From JAKAVN01 sp963796565 (GTDB taxonomy: Bacteria; Desulfobacterota; Binatia; Binatales; Binataceae): a stretch of DNA of 64,000 bases. Under the pieces are notes generated by a model, which was not told where the DNA came from, did not search any database, and was given only the letters and a program-made list of their open reading frames with translations. Both the position numbers and the translations under genes were made by a program. The stretch's first letter is position 1. Every line of letters starts with the position of its first letter. Of this stretch, positions 45,746 to 54,726 are shown in pieces. Where the stretch lies: contig CAWCMA010000003.1 of assembly GCA_963796565.1 (NCBI GenBank), positions 434,001-498,000 of the forward strand, given 5' to 3'.

Positions 45746-45839
45746 TAGAGGCCTTCATCGTGTCGCGATAACCTGAGAAGTGGAAGAACCGTATACTGGT
45801 GGTCTACAAATGCAGACTACCGGCTCTCTTTTGAATCAA

Positions 45840-46470
45840 AGGGGCTTTCGCACGGGCCACGGGCGTTGATCTCATCCCGCTCCAGCACCGCGAAGGTCCC
45901 GGCCTCCAGGCGCTTGTGCAGCAGCCAGAACCCCGTCCCTCTCCCACACAAGCACTTCATCCGATTGCGTTGGCGGTTGAAGAACACAAACACGTGGCCC
46001 CGACAACGGGTCTTGGCGCAGGACCTCCTGCACTTGTGCGCTCAGCCGATCAAAGGACCGGCGCAGGTCCGTCGCGCCGCGGGCCACGAACACCCGCAGC
46101 GACGCCGGCAGCGTCAGCATCTCGTCTGCAAGGCGTGCAGCACCCGCTGCAGCGTTCGGTATCGGCTCCCGCCGGCACCCGCACCATATGCCCGCTGCGC
46201 AGGACGATCTCCACAACCGATCCTGTCCTTGGAACTTTCGCCGGCTGTGGGACTCCGGTGAACACCGCAGGCTTCTCCGCTGCTGCGCCATTCCTCTCCT
46301 CCTCGCCGGCGCGCCGGAAGACCTGACGCCACCAGCTGAGCGTGCTCGGTGGGATTCCGCGTTTCTCCCCAAACTCCCGCAGCGTCAACCCGCTGCGCTG
46401 CCAGCACACAACACCCGGCGCATCGTGGCGCGCCCGCACGGATGTCGTTGACCCCATTCTCCCCATGGAT
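45840..46470 (-). pseudogene. IS66-family TnpA and TnpB relic
   Basis: TnpA remains as WQRSGLTLREFGEKRGIPPS, TLSWWRQVFRRAG and VVEIVLRSGHMVRVPAG. TnpB remains as MLTLPASLRVFVARGATDLR, RSFDRLSAQVQEVLRQDPLS and, after a frame change, the end around KCLCGRGTGFWLLHKRLEAGTF-like codons. The large TnpC transposase gene is absent, so this is an inactive fragment. It is cut off next to the second GT39-like gene. Confidence 0.75.
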
Positions 46471-46777
46471 TCGTACCTCTGAACCCATTCTGCGCTATCG
46501 ACCTCTCGCTGGGGGAGATGGAAATGGTCGTCGCTTACGTCAAAAGCACAGATACCGCGGCCGATCCAGAGCAGCATTTCGGACGTGCGAAGAATAACCT
46601 GAAAACGATCCGCAGGAGTTACTAACTCGAAATCCGACTAGCCGGAGAGTCTCTTGATTTTTTACGGCACAAATTGATTAACTAAAATGAAAATTTTACA
46701 CCCCGCTGATATGATATACTGATGTTCGACGGGTGGCCATCCGATTTGCTACTTAGATCTAACCTCCCATTGCTCCT

Positions 46778-47776
46778 TTACCGAAGACGCGTGTCGCCAG
46801 GACCTGAAGCATTCCGTACAGTGCTACCTGAGAGCACCCGCACCATCGCTAGCGGCAAAAAAGTCCTCGCAAGACGCCCATAGTTTCTAAGCTTGAAAGG
46901 ACGGTAGCGCAGCGAATAGTAGAAGTTGAGCCGCGCAACAGCCTGCTCGCCTCTTCCCAAGGCTTGCAGTCCGGCAGTGCTGTAACTCTGAGCACGACGC
47001 TTCCTTTCGCTTGCCCCCAGTGGCTTAAGGATGGTGTTCGTAGCGTTGAGTGTTCTCGTCCTAGCTTTTCTGAATTGCCCCGCCAGCCTCTTTACGTCAG
47101 AGGTGCGACGCGAATCTGGCCGCTCGCTCTTGACGTAGGTCCGCATGAGAGGCCGGTAGTCGCAATTAGGATCAAGATGCTCGCTCCGCATTTTATAGCC
47201 GAGCAGCTCTTGTGCTAGCAGGCAGATGCGCTGAACGTCTTCGGACCATACGTCGTCAAAGACGATAACTCCGCCCGGCCTTATCAAGGGATCAAGTAGC
47301 CAAAGGTCACATAATACCGCATCGAAGCTGTGATCACCATCTATGAACGCAAAGTCGAATTGCCTTTTCTTCAACGCAAGCATCTCTAACACTGTTATCG
47401 ATGGCTCTTCGTAAAACTCAATCATCGAGTCGAGCCCGCTGACCCGTAACGCGCGTAACGCCGCTCCGTGATAGCCGAAGTGCTGAAACGGATCCATCAC
47501 CACGTGGGGCATAGGGTGCACGTGTTCGAGCAAGGCGGTAAGAATCCAGAAGGTCGAAAGGCCCCAAGCCATCCCGATTTCGACCGTTGTAGCTGGTTCA
47601 GTTTCGCGACATACCTCGGTCAGGTAGGCGCCACGGTCTTGGGTTAGTGCCGCCGGGAGAATGCGATAAAGTTCATTGTCTTCTCCACACACAAGACCCG
47701 TTGCGTAAGTTCTACGAATAAATTCGCGCGCGACTGCTCTGCGATTGCTTCGCGTGTGGTTTGTGTTTGAATTCAT
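46778..47776 (-). CDS. SAM-dependent methyltransferase (Methyltransf_24 type)
   Basis: A 332-residue cytoplasmic class I methyltransferase. The SAM-binding motif is TTVEIGMAWGLSTFWILTAL near residue 60, the second acidic loop HVVMDPFQHFGY near 92, and the FDFAFIDGDHSFDAVLCDLW segment near 140 is diagnostic of the family, followed by IRPGGVIVFDDVW. The C-terminal 120 residues (RKARTRTLNATNTILKPLGA onwards) are basic and helical and have no recognised family. Such enzymes often modify sugars or glycan intermediates, which would fit the GT39-like cargo; this is inference. Downstream DNA (46600-46777) is AT-rich and empty. Confidence 0.85.
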   Translation of the reverse strand: MNSNTNHTRSNRRAVAREFIRRTYATGLVCGEDNELYRILPAALTQDRGAYLTEVCRETEPATTVEIGMAWGLSTFWILTALLEHVHPMPHVVMDPFQHFGYHGAALRALRVSGLDSMIEFYEEPSITVLEMLALKKRQFDFAFIDGDHSFDAVLCDLWLLDPLIRPGGVIVFDDVWSEDVQRICLLAQELLGYKMRSEHLDPNCDYRPLMRTYVKSERPDSRRTSDVKRLAGQFRKARTRTLNATNTILKPLGASERKRRAQSYSTAGLQALGRGEQAVARLNFYYSLRYRPFKLRNYGRLARTFLPLAMVRVLSGSTVRNASGPGDTRLR

Positions 47777-48395
47777 TTGGTCCTGTTCAAGGAAATTAGG
47801 CTCTGAAACCGCCGCTTGTTTCTATAGTGCTCACGCGCGTCGATTCCGTTGGTCAACAGCGCCACCGCCCGGTTCGATATAGCAAGAGCGAGCGACTTTT
47901 AGAAGGCAGCGCATTACATGTTACCTGATTTGGTGTTCGGATGATTTTGGAATCACTGTGTTTACAGAACAAAGGCTAAGCGAATAGCGAGAATAGTCCA
48001 TACTTCCGTTCAGGAGAAGCCAAAGACATCTCGCGACGAACACATACACTCGCTCGAAGTAGGCCGCTACGTGTTGATCGCCCCGCTTCCGCTTTTCGCG
48101 CTTGCCAGGGTTGGAATGGCGCTATTCAACCGTCGCGTGGTGTGGATCGCGGCCCTGGTTCTGCTGGTTATTTCTCTAGGCGTCGTGAATGGAGGTGGTG
48201 GCCTTACCCTTTAGGTACCCCCCTGGCAAGTGGTGTCGGGGTTTTGATTCACTTTTTCTCTGCTCCGCGTTTTGTTCCGTTCTTAATCGCAGTTTTTCTG
48301 GCCGCCTTCATCTGGTTAAGAGTGGCCGAAAAACTGTCAGGTTTTGGATCCGAGGCCGGCGCGGGTTGCGCCCGCCAGCCAGCTCTGCTGGTCTA
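47777..48395. other. Gene-poor region before the HipA relic
   Basis: About 620 bp. The only suggestive stretch is a plus-strand frame ending at 48214, LIAPLPLFALARVGMALFNR then VVWIAALVLLVISLGVVNGG, which reads like a membrane protein tail; from its ATG at 48116 it would be 32 residues. Another hydrophobic stretch in a different frame lies at 48230-48320. Both may be remains of a membrane protein gene. Confidence 0.4.
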
Positions 48396-48834
48396 GCGGC
48401 AATCAGACTGTTCCAGTAGTCGCGGGACGGCTCGATTCCGACGAAGTTCCCGCAGGAACGATTTATTCGTTTCTGTATAACAGGAGCTACTCGGATCGCC
48501 AAGCGGCAATTCCTTTGGATCCGTCGCGCCTCCGCTTAAAACCGGGGCGGAGATTCGAGTCGCCGGACCTGTATGGAATCTTGGGGGTCATTCGCGACGC
48601 TTCGCCTGATGACTGGGGACGGCGCGTAATCGAAAGGCAGCTTGCCGTCACGGAGGCGTCGGAACTAACCTGGTGGAGGCTGGCGACGATCGCGTCCGAG
48701 CGCTTGGGTTTTCTGAGAGCGCAGACCTGCAGCCGAATCGCGAGCCTCCGCTTGAGCGAACCGACCTCGATACGTTGCTGTCCGCAGCCGCTGCAATTGA
48801 AGCGGGACAGCCGGTCGACCCGGCCGTTGATTGT
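48396..48834 (+). pseudogene. HipA N-terminal domain relic
   Basis: Reads QTVPVVAGRLDSDEVPAG, SFLYNRSYSDRQAAIPLDPS, then GILGVIRDASPDDWGRRVIE and ASELTW, the N-terminal (couple_hipA) region of HipA kinases. A one-base change near 48673 moves it to another frame that continues VEAGDDRVRALGFSESADLQ and ERTDLDTLLSAAAAIEAGQP. The kinase domain is missing because an IstB relic follows. HipA is the toxin kinase of the HipBA system; no HipB is visible. Confidence 0.75.
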
Positions 48835-48835
48835 C

Positions 48836-49008
48836 ACTGACGCGGCGCTTGCTGTGTTTGAGCCTGAAGCTGTCGCCATTCATCTCGAGGATGTGAACGT
48901 GGTGGGTGAGACGATCGAGCAGCGCGCCAGTGTAGCGCTGGCTGAAGACTTCGAACAGTAACTCAGCGCCGGTCGGTGACAACGGAACGTAGCCTAGCTC
49001 ATCGTTGG
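48836..49008 (-). pseudogene. IS21 IstB relic with internal deletion
   Basis: Reads DELGYVPLSPTGAELLFEVF, SQRY then directly TGALLDRLTHHVHILEMNGD and SFRLKHSKRR. About 25 residues between Walker B and the C-terminal part are deleted. It comes from a different IS21 subgroup than the element at 40495. Confidence 0.8.
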
Positions 49009-49074
49009 GCGGGCCGGGGGCAGGCCACAACAATTGGATTTTTCTCCCGTTTTGTACGGCTCGCTGCACCGTGC

Positions 49075-49118
49075 TTGCTAAGGAGCGTGAATGCTGCTAT
49101 CAAATCTGCATACATGCA
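49075..49118 (+). promoter_or_regulatory. Promoter and operator-like repeat ahead of the pilin gene
   Basis: TTGCTA (49075-49080), 17-bp spacer, TATCAA (49098-49103), then ATCTGCATACATGCA, where TGCAT and ATGCA are inverted around two bases. The 18 bp CTGCTATCAAATCTGCAT (49094-49111) is identical to 56996-57013 before the excisionase gene, with the same -35 spacing. A shared regulator is likely. Confidence 0.55.
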
Positions 49119-49145
49119 ACCAGTCTATCGTGATGGACCAGCACC

Positions 49146-49457
49146 ATGAAGCAGATCGTTAGAAAGATTTTGCATGCAACATCTTCCGCTGCGTTTCTAG
49201 TCGCGCTCTCAAGCACGACGTGGGCGTCGTCTCGTGCACCAGACCTGATGCCTTGGGACGGACCGCTGAACGTCATGGCCGCATATCTGACTGACGTTGC
49301 CGCCCCTATAGTGCTGAAGCTGGCCTTGGGCGCTGCGGCCATCCTGTTTGCCGTGAGCGGGACGAGCACCTCGACGCGCCAGCTTGCCAGGCTTGTGCTC
49401 GCCACCGGTCTGGCAATCATAGCCGTTCATCTCCTCAACTTCCTTTTGCCGTATTAG
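49146..49457 (+). CDS. TrbC/VirB2-like conjugal pilin
   Basis: A 103-residue precursor with a signal peptide (ILHATSSAAFLVALSSTTWA) and two hydrophobic helices (VAAPIVLKLALGAAAILFAV and LARLVLATGLAIIAVHLLNFLL), preceded by WDGPLNVMAAYL, the usual W-xxPL pattern of VirB2/TrbC pilin subunits. Pilins of this type form the conjugative pilus after cleavage. It is the only mating-pore gene visible in the element, placed just before the mobilization genes. Confidence 0.75.
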   Translation: MKQIVRKILHATSSAAFLVALSSTTWASSRAPDLMPWDGPLNVMAAYLTDVAAPIVLKLALGAAAILFAVSGTSTSTRQLARLVLATGLAIIAVHLLNFLLPY

Positions 49458-49569
49458 GAGGCTGTCAGTGAACGTGTCAGCGATACTGCCGGGAGCAAAC
49501 CCGTCTTCGCGCGATCAGCAGACGTGCTCGGCCCAGAGCCTCGCACGTAAGATTTCGGGACACGTCACT

Positions 49570-49745
49570 CATCCCTTGATGAAGGTTGCTTGCAGCAGGG
49601 GAGCGGGAAAAACCCGCGAATTCATTATGCAAGCAGCGGGATTCATGACGTGCTTCCAAGAATCCGGAGAGCCAACGGGAGAGCCAAAAACCCTTGATTG
49701 TCCGATGCAAGCAGGCGGTTTACCGCTGCTTGCAAGCAGGAGGTT
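49570..49745. other. Hairpin-rich leader before the TrwA-like gene; candidate oriT
   Basis: In the 295-bp gap between pilin and TrwA-like gene are GCGGG-AAAAA-CCCGC (49603-49617), GCGG-TTTA-CCGC (49715-49726) and the perfect 14-bp palindrome CTGCTTGCAAGCAG (49726-49739). TGCAAGCAG occurs three times (near 49629, 49706 and 49731), and GCTTGCAGCAG lies at 49588. In R388 the origin of transfer lies immediately before trwA and consists of such inverted and direct repeats. No nick sequence could be identified by eye. Confidence 0.45.
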
Positions 49746-49752
49746 GAGCAAC

Positions 49753-50160
49753 ATGGCCGAGGAAGCGAAGAAGACCTACACGATCCGGCTGCCGGAGCAG
49801 GTTGCTGCGCAGGCGGAGACCCGGGCGGCGAGCATGAACGTAACGCCAACCACGCTGATCCAATCGCTCGTCGTCCATCAGTTCGAGAGCAGCGGCCAAA
49901 AGAGTTTTGATACCGCGCCCCTCGCTGCGCTCGGCGGGAAACTGGCGGCGCTCACGAAGGCATGCGAGCGGCTGGAGCAGGCCGAGGCCGAACGCTACGG
50001 CCAGCTCCTGTTCGAAATCATCAAGACCCGCTCGGCGCTCTTTCACTCGCTCGACCAGACGATGGACGCGAACGCGGTCGACGAGATTATCGAGGCCGCC
50101 GAGCAGAGCGCGCGTCAATACCTCGCGCGTCTGGACGGCGTTTCGGGAGCAAAGCAATGA
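49753..50160 (+). CDS. TrwA-like ribbon-helix-helix nicking accessory protein
   Basis: A 135-residue protein with an N-terminal RHH DNA-binding region (KKTYTIRLPEQVAAQAETRA) and a long helical C-terminal domain with a QLLFEIIKTRSALFHSLDQT stretch. TrwA of R388 has this size and layout; it binds oriT, represses its own operon and stimulates the coupling protein. The frame is open back to 49468, but AGGAGG lies 9 bp before the ATG at 49753, and the upstream part covers the hairpins of the putative oriT. The stop overlaps the coupling-protein start as ATGA. Confidence 0.7.
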   Translation: MAEEAKKTYTIRLPEQVAAQAETRAASMNVTPTTLIQSLVVHQFESSGQKSFDTAPLAALGGKLAALTKACERLEQAEAERYGQLLFEIIKTRSALFHSLDQTMDANAVDEIIEAAEQSARQYLARLDGVSGAKQ

Positions 50161-51983
50161 GACCGGGAATTTATCAGGCGGTCAAATGGCGGTCCGGACG
50201 CGCCTCGTTCGCGCTCTGGACCCAGATGGCGGCGCGAGCGGCCGTCGTGTCCCTGTCTTCGTGCGCGCTCCTGACGTTCACGCTGGTCTGGTACTGGACC
50301 GGCTACTACGGCGGCGGGGCTGCGCATCGGTACTTCTGGCTCTGGATTTTCACCTGGTTCTTCACCGACCTGATTCCGCTGCCGTTCGGCTCGGTTCCCT
50401 ATCGCGGCGCGCGCTACACGATCCCAAGCATGTATCGGTTTCTCTCTTACAAGTATTACGCCGGCGGCTCATTCCCCGGCTGGTTCTGGCATTACGCGCC
50501 ATGGGGCTTCCTGATTACGATCGTCGTGTTCGTCGTGGCGGTTTGGATCATCTTCTGGCCCGAGCGCGACCATACGGACGACCGCCACGTTCGTGGCACC
50601 GACGTGATTCCGCAGCGCCGTCTGCGCCGTGAGCTTGGCGGCGACGGCGTCGAGATCGGCGGCATCCGCGTTTCGCGCCAGATCGAGCCGCAGCACTTCC
50701 TCTTCGTTGGCGCGCCGGGCTCAGGGAAATCGACTGCAATCCGGCGCATGCTGCGCCAGATCGAGGAACGTGGCCAAACCGCAGTGGTGCTCGACCCCGA
50801 GTGCGAATACGTCCCGGAGTTCTACCGGCCCGCGCGCGGCGACCTTATCCTGAATCCGCTCGATGCGCGCTGCCCGACGTGGTCACCGTGGTGGGAGCTC
50901 AAGCCCGGCAGCGAGGCGATGGACGCCGAAGCGCTGGCGGCAGCGCTAATTCCCGACCCACCAAACCTCTTCGGCCAGAGCGGCGCCGATTTCTTCTTCC
51001 GGCAATCAGCTCGCACCCTGATCGTCAGCCTGCTTCAATGTGTGAAGTCACGCGAGGCTGGTGACATCCCCAAGCTGCTAGCGCTGCCGCGAGCCAAGCT
51101 CAAGGAGGCGCTGCGGGGCGCGCCAGCCGAGGCGCTGATCGATCCCGGCGCCCATGACCAGGGCGCGGGAATCGTCGCCACCGCTTTCAACGCGACCAAC
51201 CCGTTCCGTTATCTCGCGGGCGAAGCCGAAAGGGCGTGGAGCGCGCTCGAATGGGTGCAATCACGAGAAGGCTGGCTGTTCCTGACTTCGACCGAGGACT
51301 CGCGCGAAGCGGCGCTGCCGCTGCAAAGCGTATGGCTCGACTGCATCGTACGCAGACTGATGGCTGAACAAGATCGGCGCGAGCAGGTCTGGATCATCGC
51401 CGACGAGTTGCCGGTTCTGAAGCGCCAGAATCAGCTTGAGACGCTGGTGGTTCGCGGCCGCAAACGCGGGCTGTGCGCGGTGCTGGGGTTTCAGGCGATC
51501 ACCCAGCTTCGCGCGATTTACGGCCATGAGCAGACCGCGACGCTTGCTGCGGCGCCGGCGACCAAGCTGATTCTGCGCACCGGCGAAGCTGATACGGCGC
51601 GCTGGTCGAGCGCCCAAATCGGCGAGCGCGAAATCAGCCGCACACAGATTGGAACCAATACTGTTCTTCACGAGCAGCGGGACAGCTTCAGCGTGCACCC
51701 GCAGCGCCTGATCGAGAGCGCGGTGCTCGGCAGCGAGATCCAGATGCTGCAACCCTTCGAGGGCTATCTCTGCATCACCGGCCATCATCGGGCGCGGGTC
51801 ACGATTCCATATCTGGCGCCGGTCAAGCGGCATCCCGGTTTCGTTCGCCGGTTGATGGCTGAACAGCCAACGGACCAAAGTACAACGCCAATCTCGGAGC
51901 GCAATCTCCGGAGACCAAGCGAGCCCGTAATCAATGGTGCCACCGGTCAGCAGGCGCCTGCGGGCAGGCGCCTGCGGGCATAA
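50157..51983 (+). CDS. Type IV coupling protein (TrwB/TraD-like)
   Basis: A 608-residue inner-membrane DNA-pumping ATPase that links the relaxosome to the secretion channel. Three N-terminal hydrophobic segments (about 30-50, 55-75 and 120-145) precede the cytoplasmic domain. Walker A is FLFVGAPGSGKSTAIRRML near residue 185, and Walker B is QVWIIADELPVLKRQNQLE near 410. PDPPNLFGQSGADFFFRQSA and TSTEDSREAALPLQSVWLDC fit the TraD_N/TrwB pattern. The ATG overlaps the stop of the TrwA-like gene, so this start is preferred over the longer frame. The relaxase gene follows after 5 bp. Confidence 0.9.
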   Translation: MRPGIYQAVKWRSGRASFALWTQMAARAAVVSLSSCALLTFTLVWYWTGYYGGGAAHRYFWLWIFTWFFTDLIPLPFGSVPYRGARYTIPSMYRFLSYKYYAGGSFPGWFWHYAPWGFLITIVVFVVAVWIIFWPERDHTDDRHVRGTDVIPQRRLRRELGGDGVEIGGIRVSRQIEPQHFLFVGAPGSGKSTAIRRMLRQIEERGQTAVVLDPECEYVPEFYRPARGDLILNPLDARCPTWSPWWELKPGSEAMDAEALAAALIPDPPNLFGQSGADFFFRQSARTLIVSLLQCVKSREAGDIPKLLALPRAKLKEALRGAPAEALIDPGAHDQGAGIVATAFNATNPFRYLAGEAERAWSALEWVQSREGWLFLTSTEDSREAALPLQSVWLDCIVRRLMAEQDRREQVWIIADELPVLKRQNQLETLVVRGRKRGLCAVLGFQAITQLRAIYGHEQTATLAAAPATKLILRTGEADTARWSSAQIGEREISRTQIGTNTVLHEQRDSFSVHPQRLIESAVLGSEIQMLQPFEGYLCITGHHRARVTIPYLAPVKRHPGFVRRLMAEQPTDQSTTPISERNLRRPSEPVINGATGQQAPAGRRLRA

Positions 51984-51988
51984 GAGCG

Positions 51989-54697
51989 ATGCTGGTGATG
52001 TCAAAAGGGGCGCTCACCGCCAAACAGGCCGAGACCTACTACCAGGAGAAATACTCCCAGGACGACTACTACACCGAGGAGCGCCAGGTGGTCGGACAGT
52101 GGTTCGGACGAGGAGCGCAAGCGCTCGGACTCGCAGACGAGGTTTCGCCGGAAGATTTTCGCGCCGTCTTGCACGGGCTAAGCCCGGCGAGCGGCGAGGT
52201 GTTGGTGCCAAACGCCAAGGGAAGCGACGAGCGCCGCGCCGGATGGGACGCGACGTTCAACGCGCCCAAATCGGTTACCATCCAGGCGCTGGTTGGCGCT
52301 GATACACGGCTTGCACAGGCGCATCGCACGGCGGTCGAGCGAGCTTTTCAGGAGCTTGAGCGCTATGCGCTGTCACGCCAGCACGGCGGACACGAATGGG
52401 TGATAACGGAGAACGTCGTCGCGGCCCGCTTCGACCACATCGCCGCGCGACCTTCGCGGGACGCCGATGATGGCAATGGCCCCGACCCACATCTCCACAG
52501 CCATGTCGTGATTGTTAACATGACCCGGCGTCCCGACGGCGCGTGGCGCGGACTCGACCCGGTTGAAATTTACCGCTCGCAGAGTTTCGCAACGGCCGTG
52601 TATCGCTCCGAGCTTGCGCGTGAAGTGCAGCGCCTCGGTTATCGGATCGATGTGACCGGTGCGGACGGCCGTTGGGAGCTTAGGGGGTATACGCGCGAGC
52701 AGGTGATGGCCTTCTCGCGTCGGCGCCAAGACATCGAGGCGGAGATGGAACGCCGAGGTCTAAACGGCGCCGCTGCCGCACAAAATCTTGCTCATCAAAC
52801 CAGACGGTCCAAGGACCGCCGCGACGAGGAGAGCCTCAGGGCCGAATGGCGCGAACGCGCGCGCCAATATGGGATCGAGCTGGCCCGGCCGGTCGCTTAT
52901 GCGCCACCGGCGCCCGAGCACAGCAGAGTCGAGGATGCGCTCGAATACAGCGTCGCGCACAACACCGAACGCGAGGCGGTAATCGATCGCCGCGCGCTGG
53001 AGGCAGCGGCGCTCCAGCATGCGATGGGCAAAGCCGATCTGGCGCAGGTCCGGCGCGCGGCGGATGCGCGGGAAAGGGATAGCAATTTGATCCGGATCAA
53101 TGCCGCAGTTCGCTCGCCGCAAGGCGCGTATACCACGCCCGAGATGGTCGCGCTCGAAAGAGAAAACCTCGACTGGATGCGACAGGGCCGGAACGGCGCG
53201 GAGAGTATCGCCGGTGTCGAGGAAGTGCGTGCATGGGCCGCGCGGCGCGGGTTGCTCAGCGATCAGGCCGCGGCGGCCCAAGTAACACTGACCGCAACCG
53301 ATTGGGTCACCGCGATTGAGGGCCGCGCCGGCGCGGCCAAGACCACGACGGTCGGCGCCATTCGCGAGTTCGCTGAGGAACAGGGCTTTGCCGTGCGTGG
53401 CTTCGCGCCCACGACGCGCGCCGTCAAGGCGCTTGGCGAAGCGGGCGTCAGCGCCCGCACCGTTGCAAGCCTCATCGAAAACCCACTCCCGAAGACGCAC
53501 AGCAAGGAGCTTTGGATTGTTGACGAGTCGAGCCTGCTCGGGACGCGGCAGGTCAACCGCCTCTTGCATAAAGCTCGCGAAGCACGCGTTGCTCGGATCG
53601 TCTTCGTCGGCGACCAGCGCCAGCATCATGCGATCGAAGCGGGACGACCACTGCAACAAATGCAGCAGGCCGGAATGCGGATCGCGCGGCTCGACACGAT
53701 TCGCCGCCAGCGCGATCCGGAGCTGCGCAAGGCGGTTAATCACGCCGCGAATGGAGAGATTGCCGAGACGATCGGTATCTTGGAACGGATGGGTCGCATC
53801 CGAGAGCTTAGCGACCCTGCTATTCGATACTCATCAATTGCCGGAGAATACGCTGCCGCTACGGCGGCCGGCGAGCGTGTGCTGGTGGTCAGTCCGGCCA
53901 ACGAGGAACGGCGGCAACTTAATGCTGTTATCCGGCAGGCGCTGAAGGAGCGCGGTCTGATCGAAAGTCCCGAAGTAGCTCACGCGGTCTTGGTGAATCG
54001 CGATCTCACCCGCTCCCAACGCGGCCACGCCCAAAACTACGCGGTCGGCAATGTCGTGCGTTTCGCGCGCGTCAGCAGGCGGATTGAGAAGGGCGCTTAC
54101 GCAGTGGTCGAGCGCGCGGACTCTGATGCCAGGCGGCTCTCGGTAGTGCTGAACGACGGGAGGCGCCTCGATTATTCGCCCAAGCGGCTTTCGGGAGTTG
54201 AAGTCTTCCGCGCCGAGCAGCGCCAATTCGCTGCCGGTGAGCGCATTCAGTTTCGCGCGCCAGAGCGAACCCTCAAGTTCGCCAACGGTGAGTTCGCAAC
54301 GATCGTCGCAATCGATGAACGCACGGCCAGAATTCGCACCGAGGATGGGCGTGTAGTCGAAGCTCAGGCAAACTGTCTGCGCCACATCGACTACGGCTAT
54401 GCCTCGACCTCGCATTCGAGCCAGGGCGCAACCGTCGATCGCGTCATCGTCAACATCGACACGATGCGCAGTGCCGAGCTCGTCAACCGCAAGCAGTTTT
54501 ATGTTTCAATCAGCCGCGCCCGGCATGGTATCAGCGTCTATACCGACGATGGAGAGCGATTACGCCAAGTCGTCAACCGGAGCCGCGAGAAGTCCACGGC
54601 CTTGGAGCACATTGCGGTAAAGGTGAGTCATGGCTTCAAGATGATTCCAGAGCGCACATTGCCTGTGCAGAACCGCAGCTATGGAATCGGGCGATGA
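51989..54697 (+). CDS. MobF-family conjugative relaxase-helicase (TrwC/TraI-like)
   Basis: A 902-residue two-domain protein that nicks oriT and unwinds the transferred strand. The relaxase domain has tyrosine pairs near the N terminus (AETYYQEKYSQDDYYTEE, Tyr 17-18 and 27-28), DATFNAPKSVTIQALVG near 90 and the metal-binding PDPHLHSHVVIVNM near 165. The helicase domain begins with a Walker A as EGRAGAAKTTTVGAI near 444, where Ala stands in place of the usual Gly before Lys, followed by ELWIVDESSLLG, IVFVGDQRQHHAIEAGRPLQ and the C-terminal YASTSHSSQGATVDRV of superfamily 1. The gene is complete. An ATG three codons in is an alternative start. Gene order TrwA-TrwB-TrwC is that of R388. Confidence 0.92.
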   Translation: MLVMSKGALTAKQAETYYQEKYSQDDYYTEERQVVGQWFGRGAQALGLADEVSPEDFRAVLHGLSPASGEVLVPNAKGSDERRAGWDATFNAPKSVTIQALVGADTRLAQAHRTAVERAFQELERYALSRQHGGHEWVITENVVAARFDHIAARPSRDADDGNGPDPHLHSHVVIVNMTRRPDGAWRGLDPVEIYRSQSFATAVYRSELAREVQRLGYRIDVTGADGRWELRGYTREQVMAFSRRRQDIEAEMERRGLNGAAAAQNLAHQTRRSKDRRDEESLRAEWRERARQYGIELARPVAYAPPAPEHSRVEDALEYSVAHNTEREAVIDRRALEAAALQHAMGKADLAQVRRAADARERDSNLIRINAAVRSPQGAYTTPEMVALERENLDWMRQGRNGAESIAGVEEVRAWAARRGLLSDQAAAAQVTLTATDWVTAIEGRAGAAKTTTVGAIREFAEEQGFAVRGFAPTTRAVKALGEAGVSARTVASLIENPLPKTHSKELWIVDESSLLGTRQVNRLLHKAREARVARIVFVGDQRQHHAIEAGRPLQQMQQAGMRIARLDTIRRQRDPELRKAVNHAANGEIAETIGILERMGRIRELSDPAIRYSSIAGEYAAATAAGERVLVVSPANEERRQLNAVIRQALKERGLIESPEVAHAVLVNRDLTRSQRGHAQNYAVGNVVRFARVSRRIEKGAYAVVERADSDARRLSVVLNDGRRLDYSPKRLSGVEVFRAEQRQFAAGERIQFRAPERTLKFANGEFATIVAIDERTARIRTEDGRVVEAQANCLRHIDYGYASTSHSSQGATVDRVIVNIDTMRSAELVNRKQFYVSISRARHGISVYTDDGERLRQVVNRSREKSTALEHIAVKVSHGFKMIPERTLPVQNRSYGIGR

Positions 54698-54726
54698 TGT
54701 GAGCCCCGAGCAGAAGAGAACTTCTC

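Noticed and set aside
49468..49752. N-terminal extension of the TrwA-like frame
   Set aside because: It covers the hairpin-rich leader, has unusual composition, and an AGGAGG site marks the later ATG at 49753 as the start.
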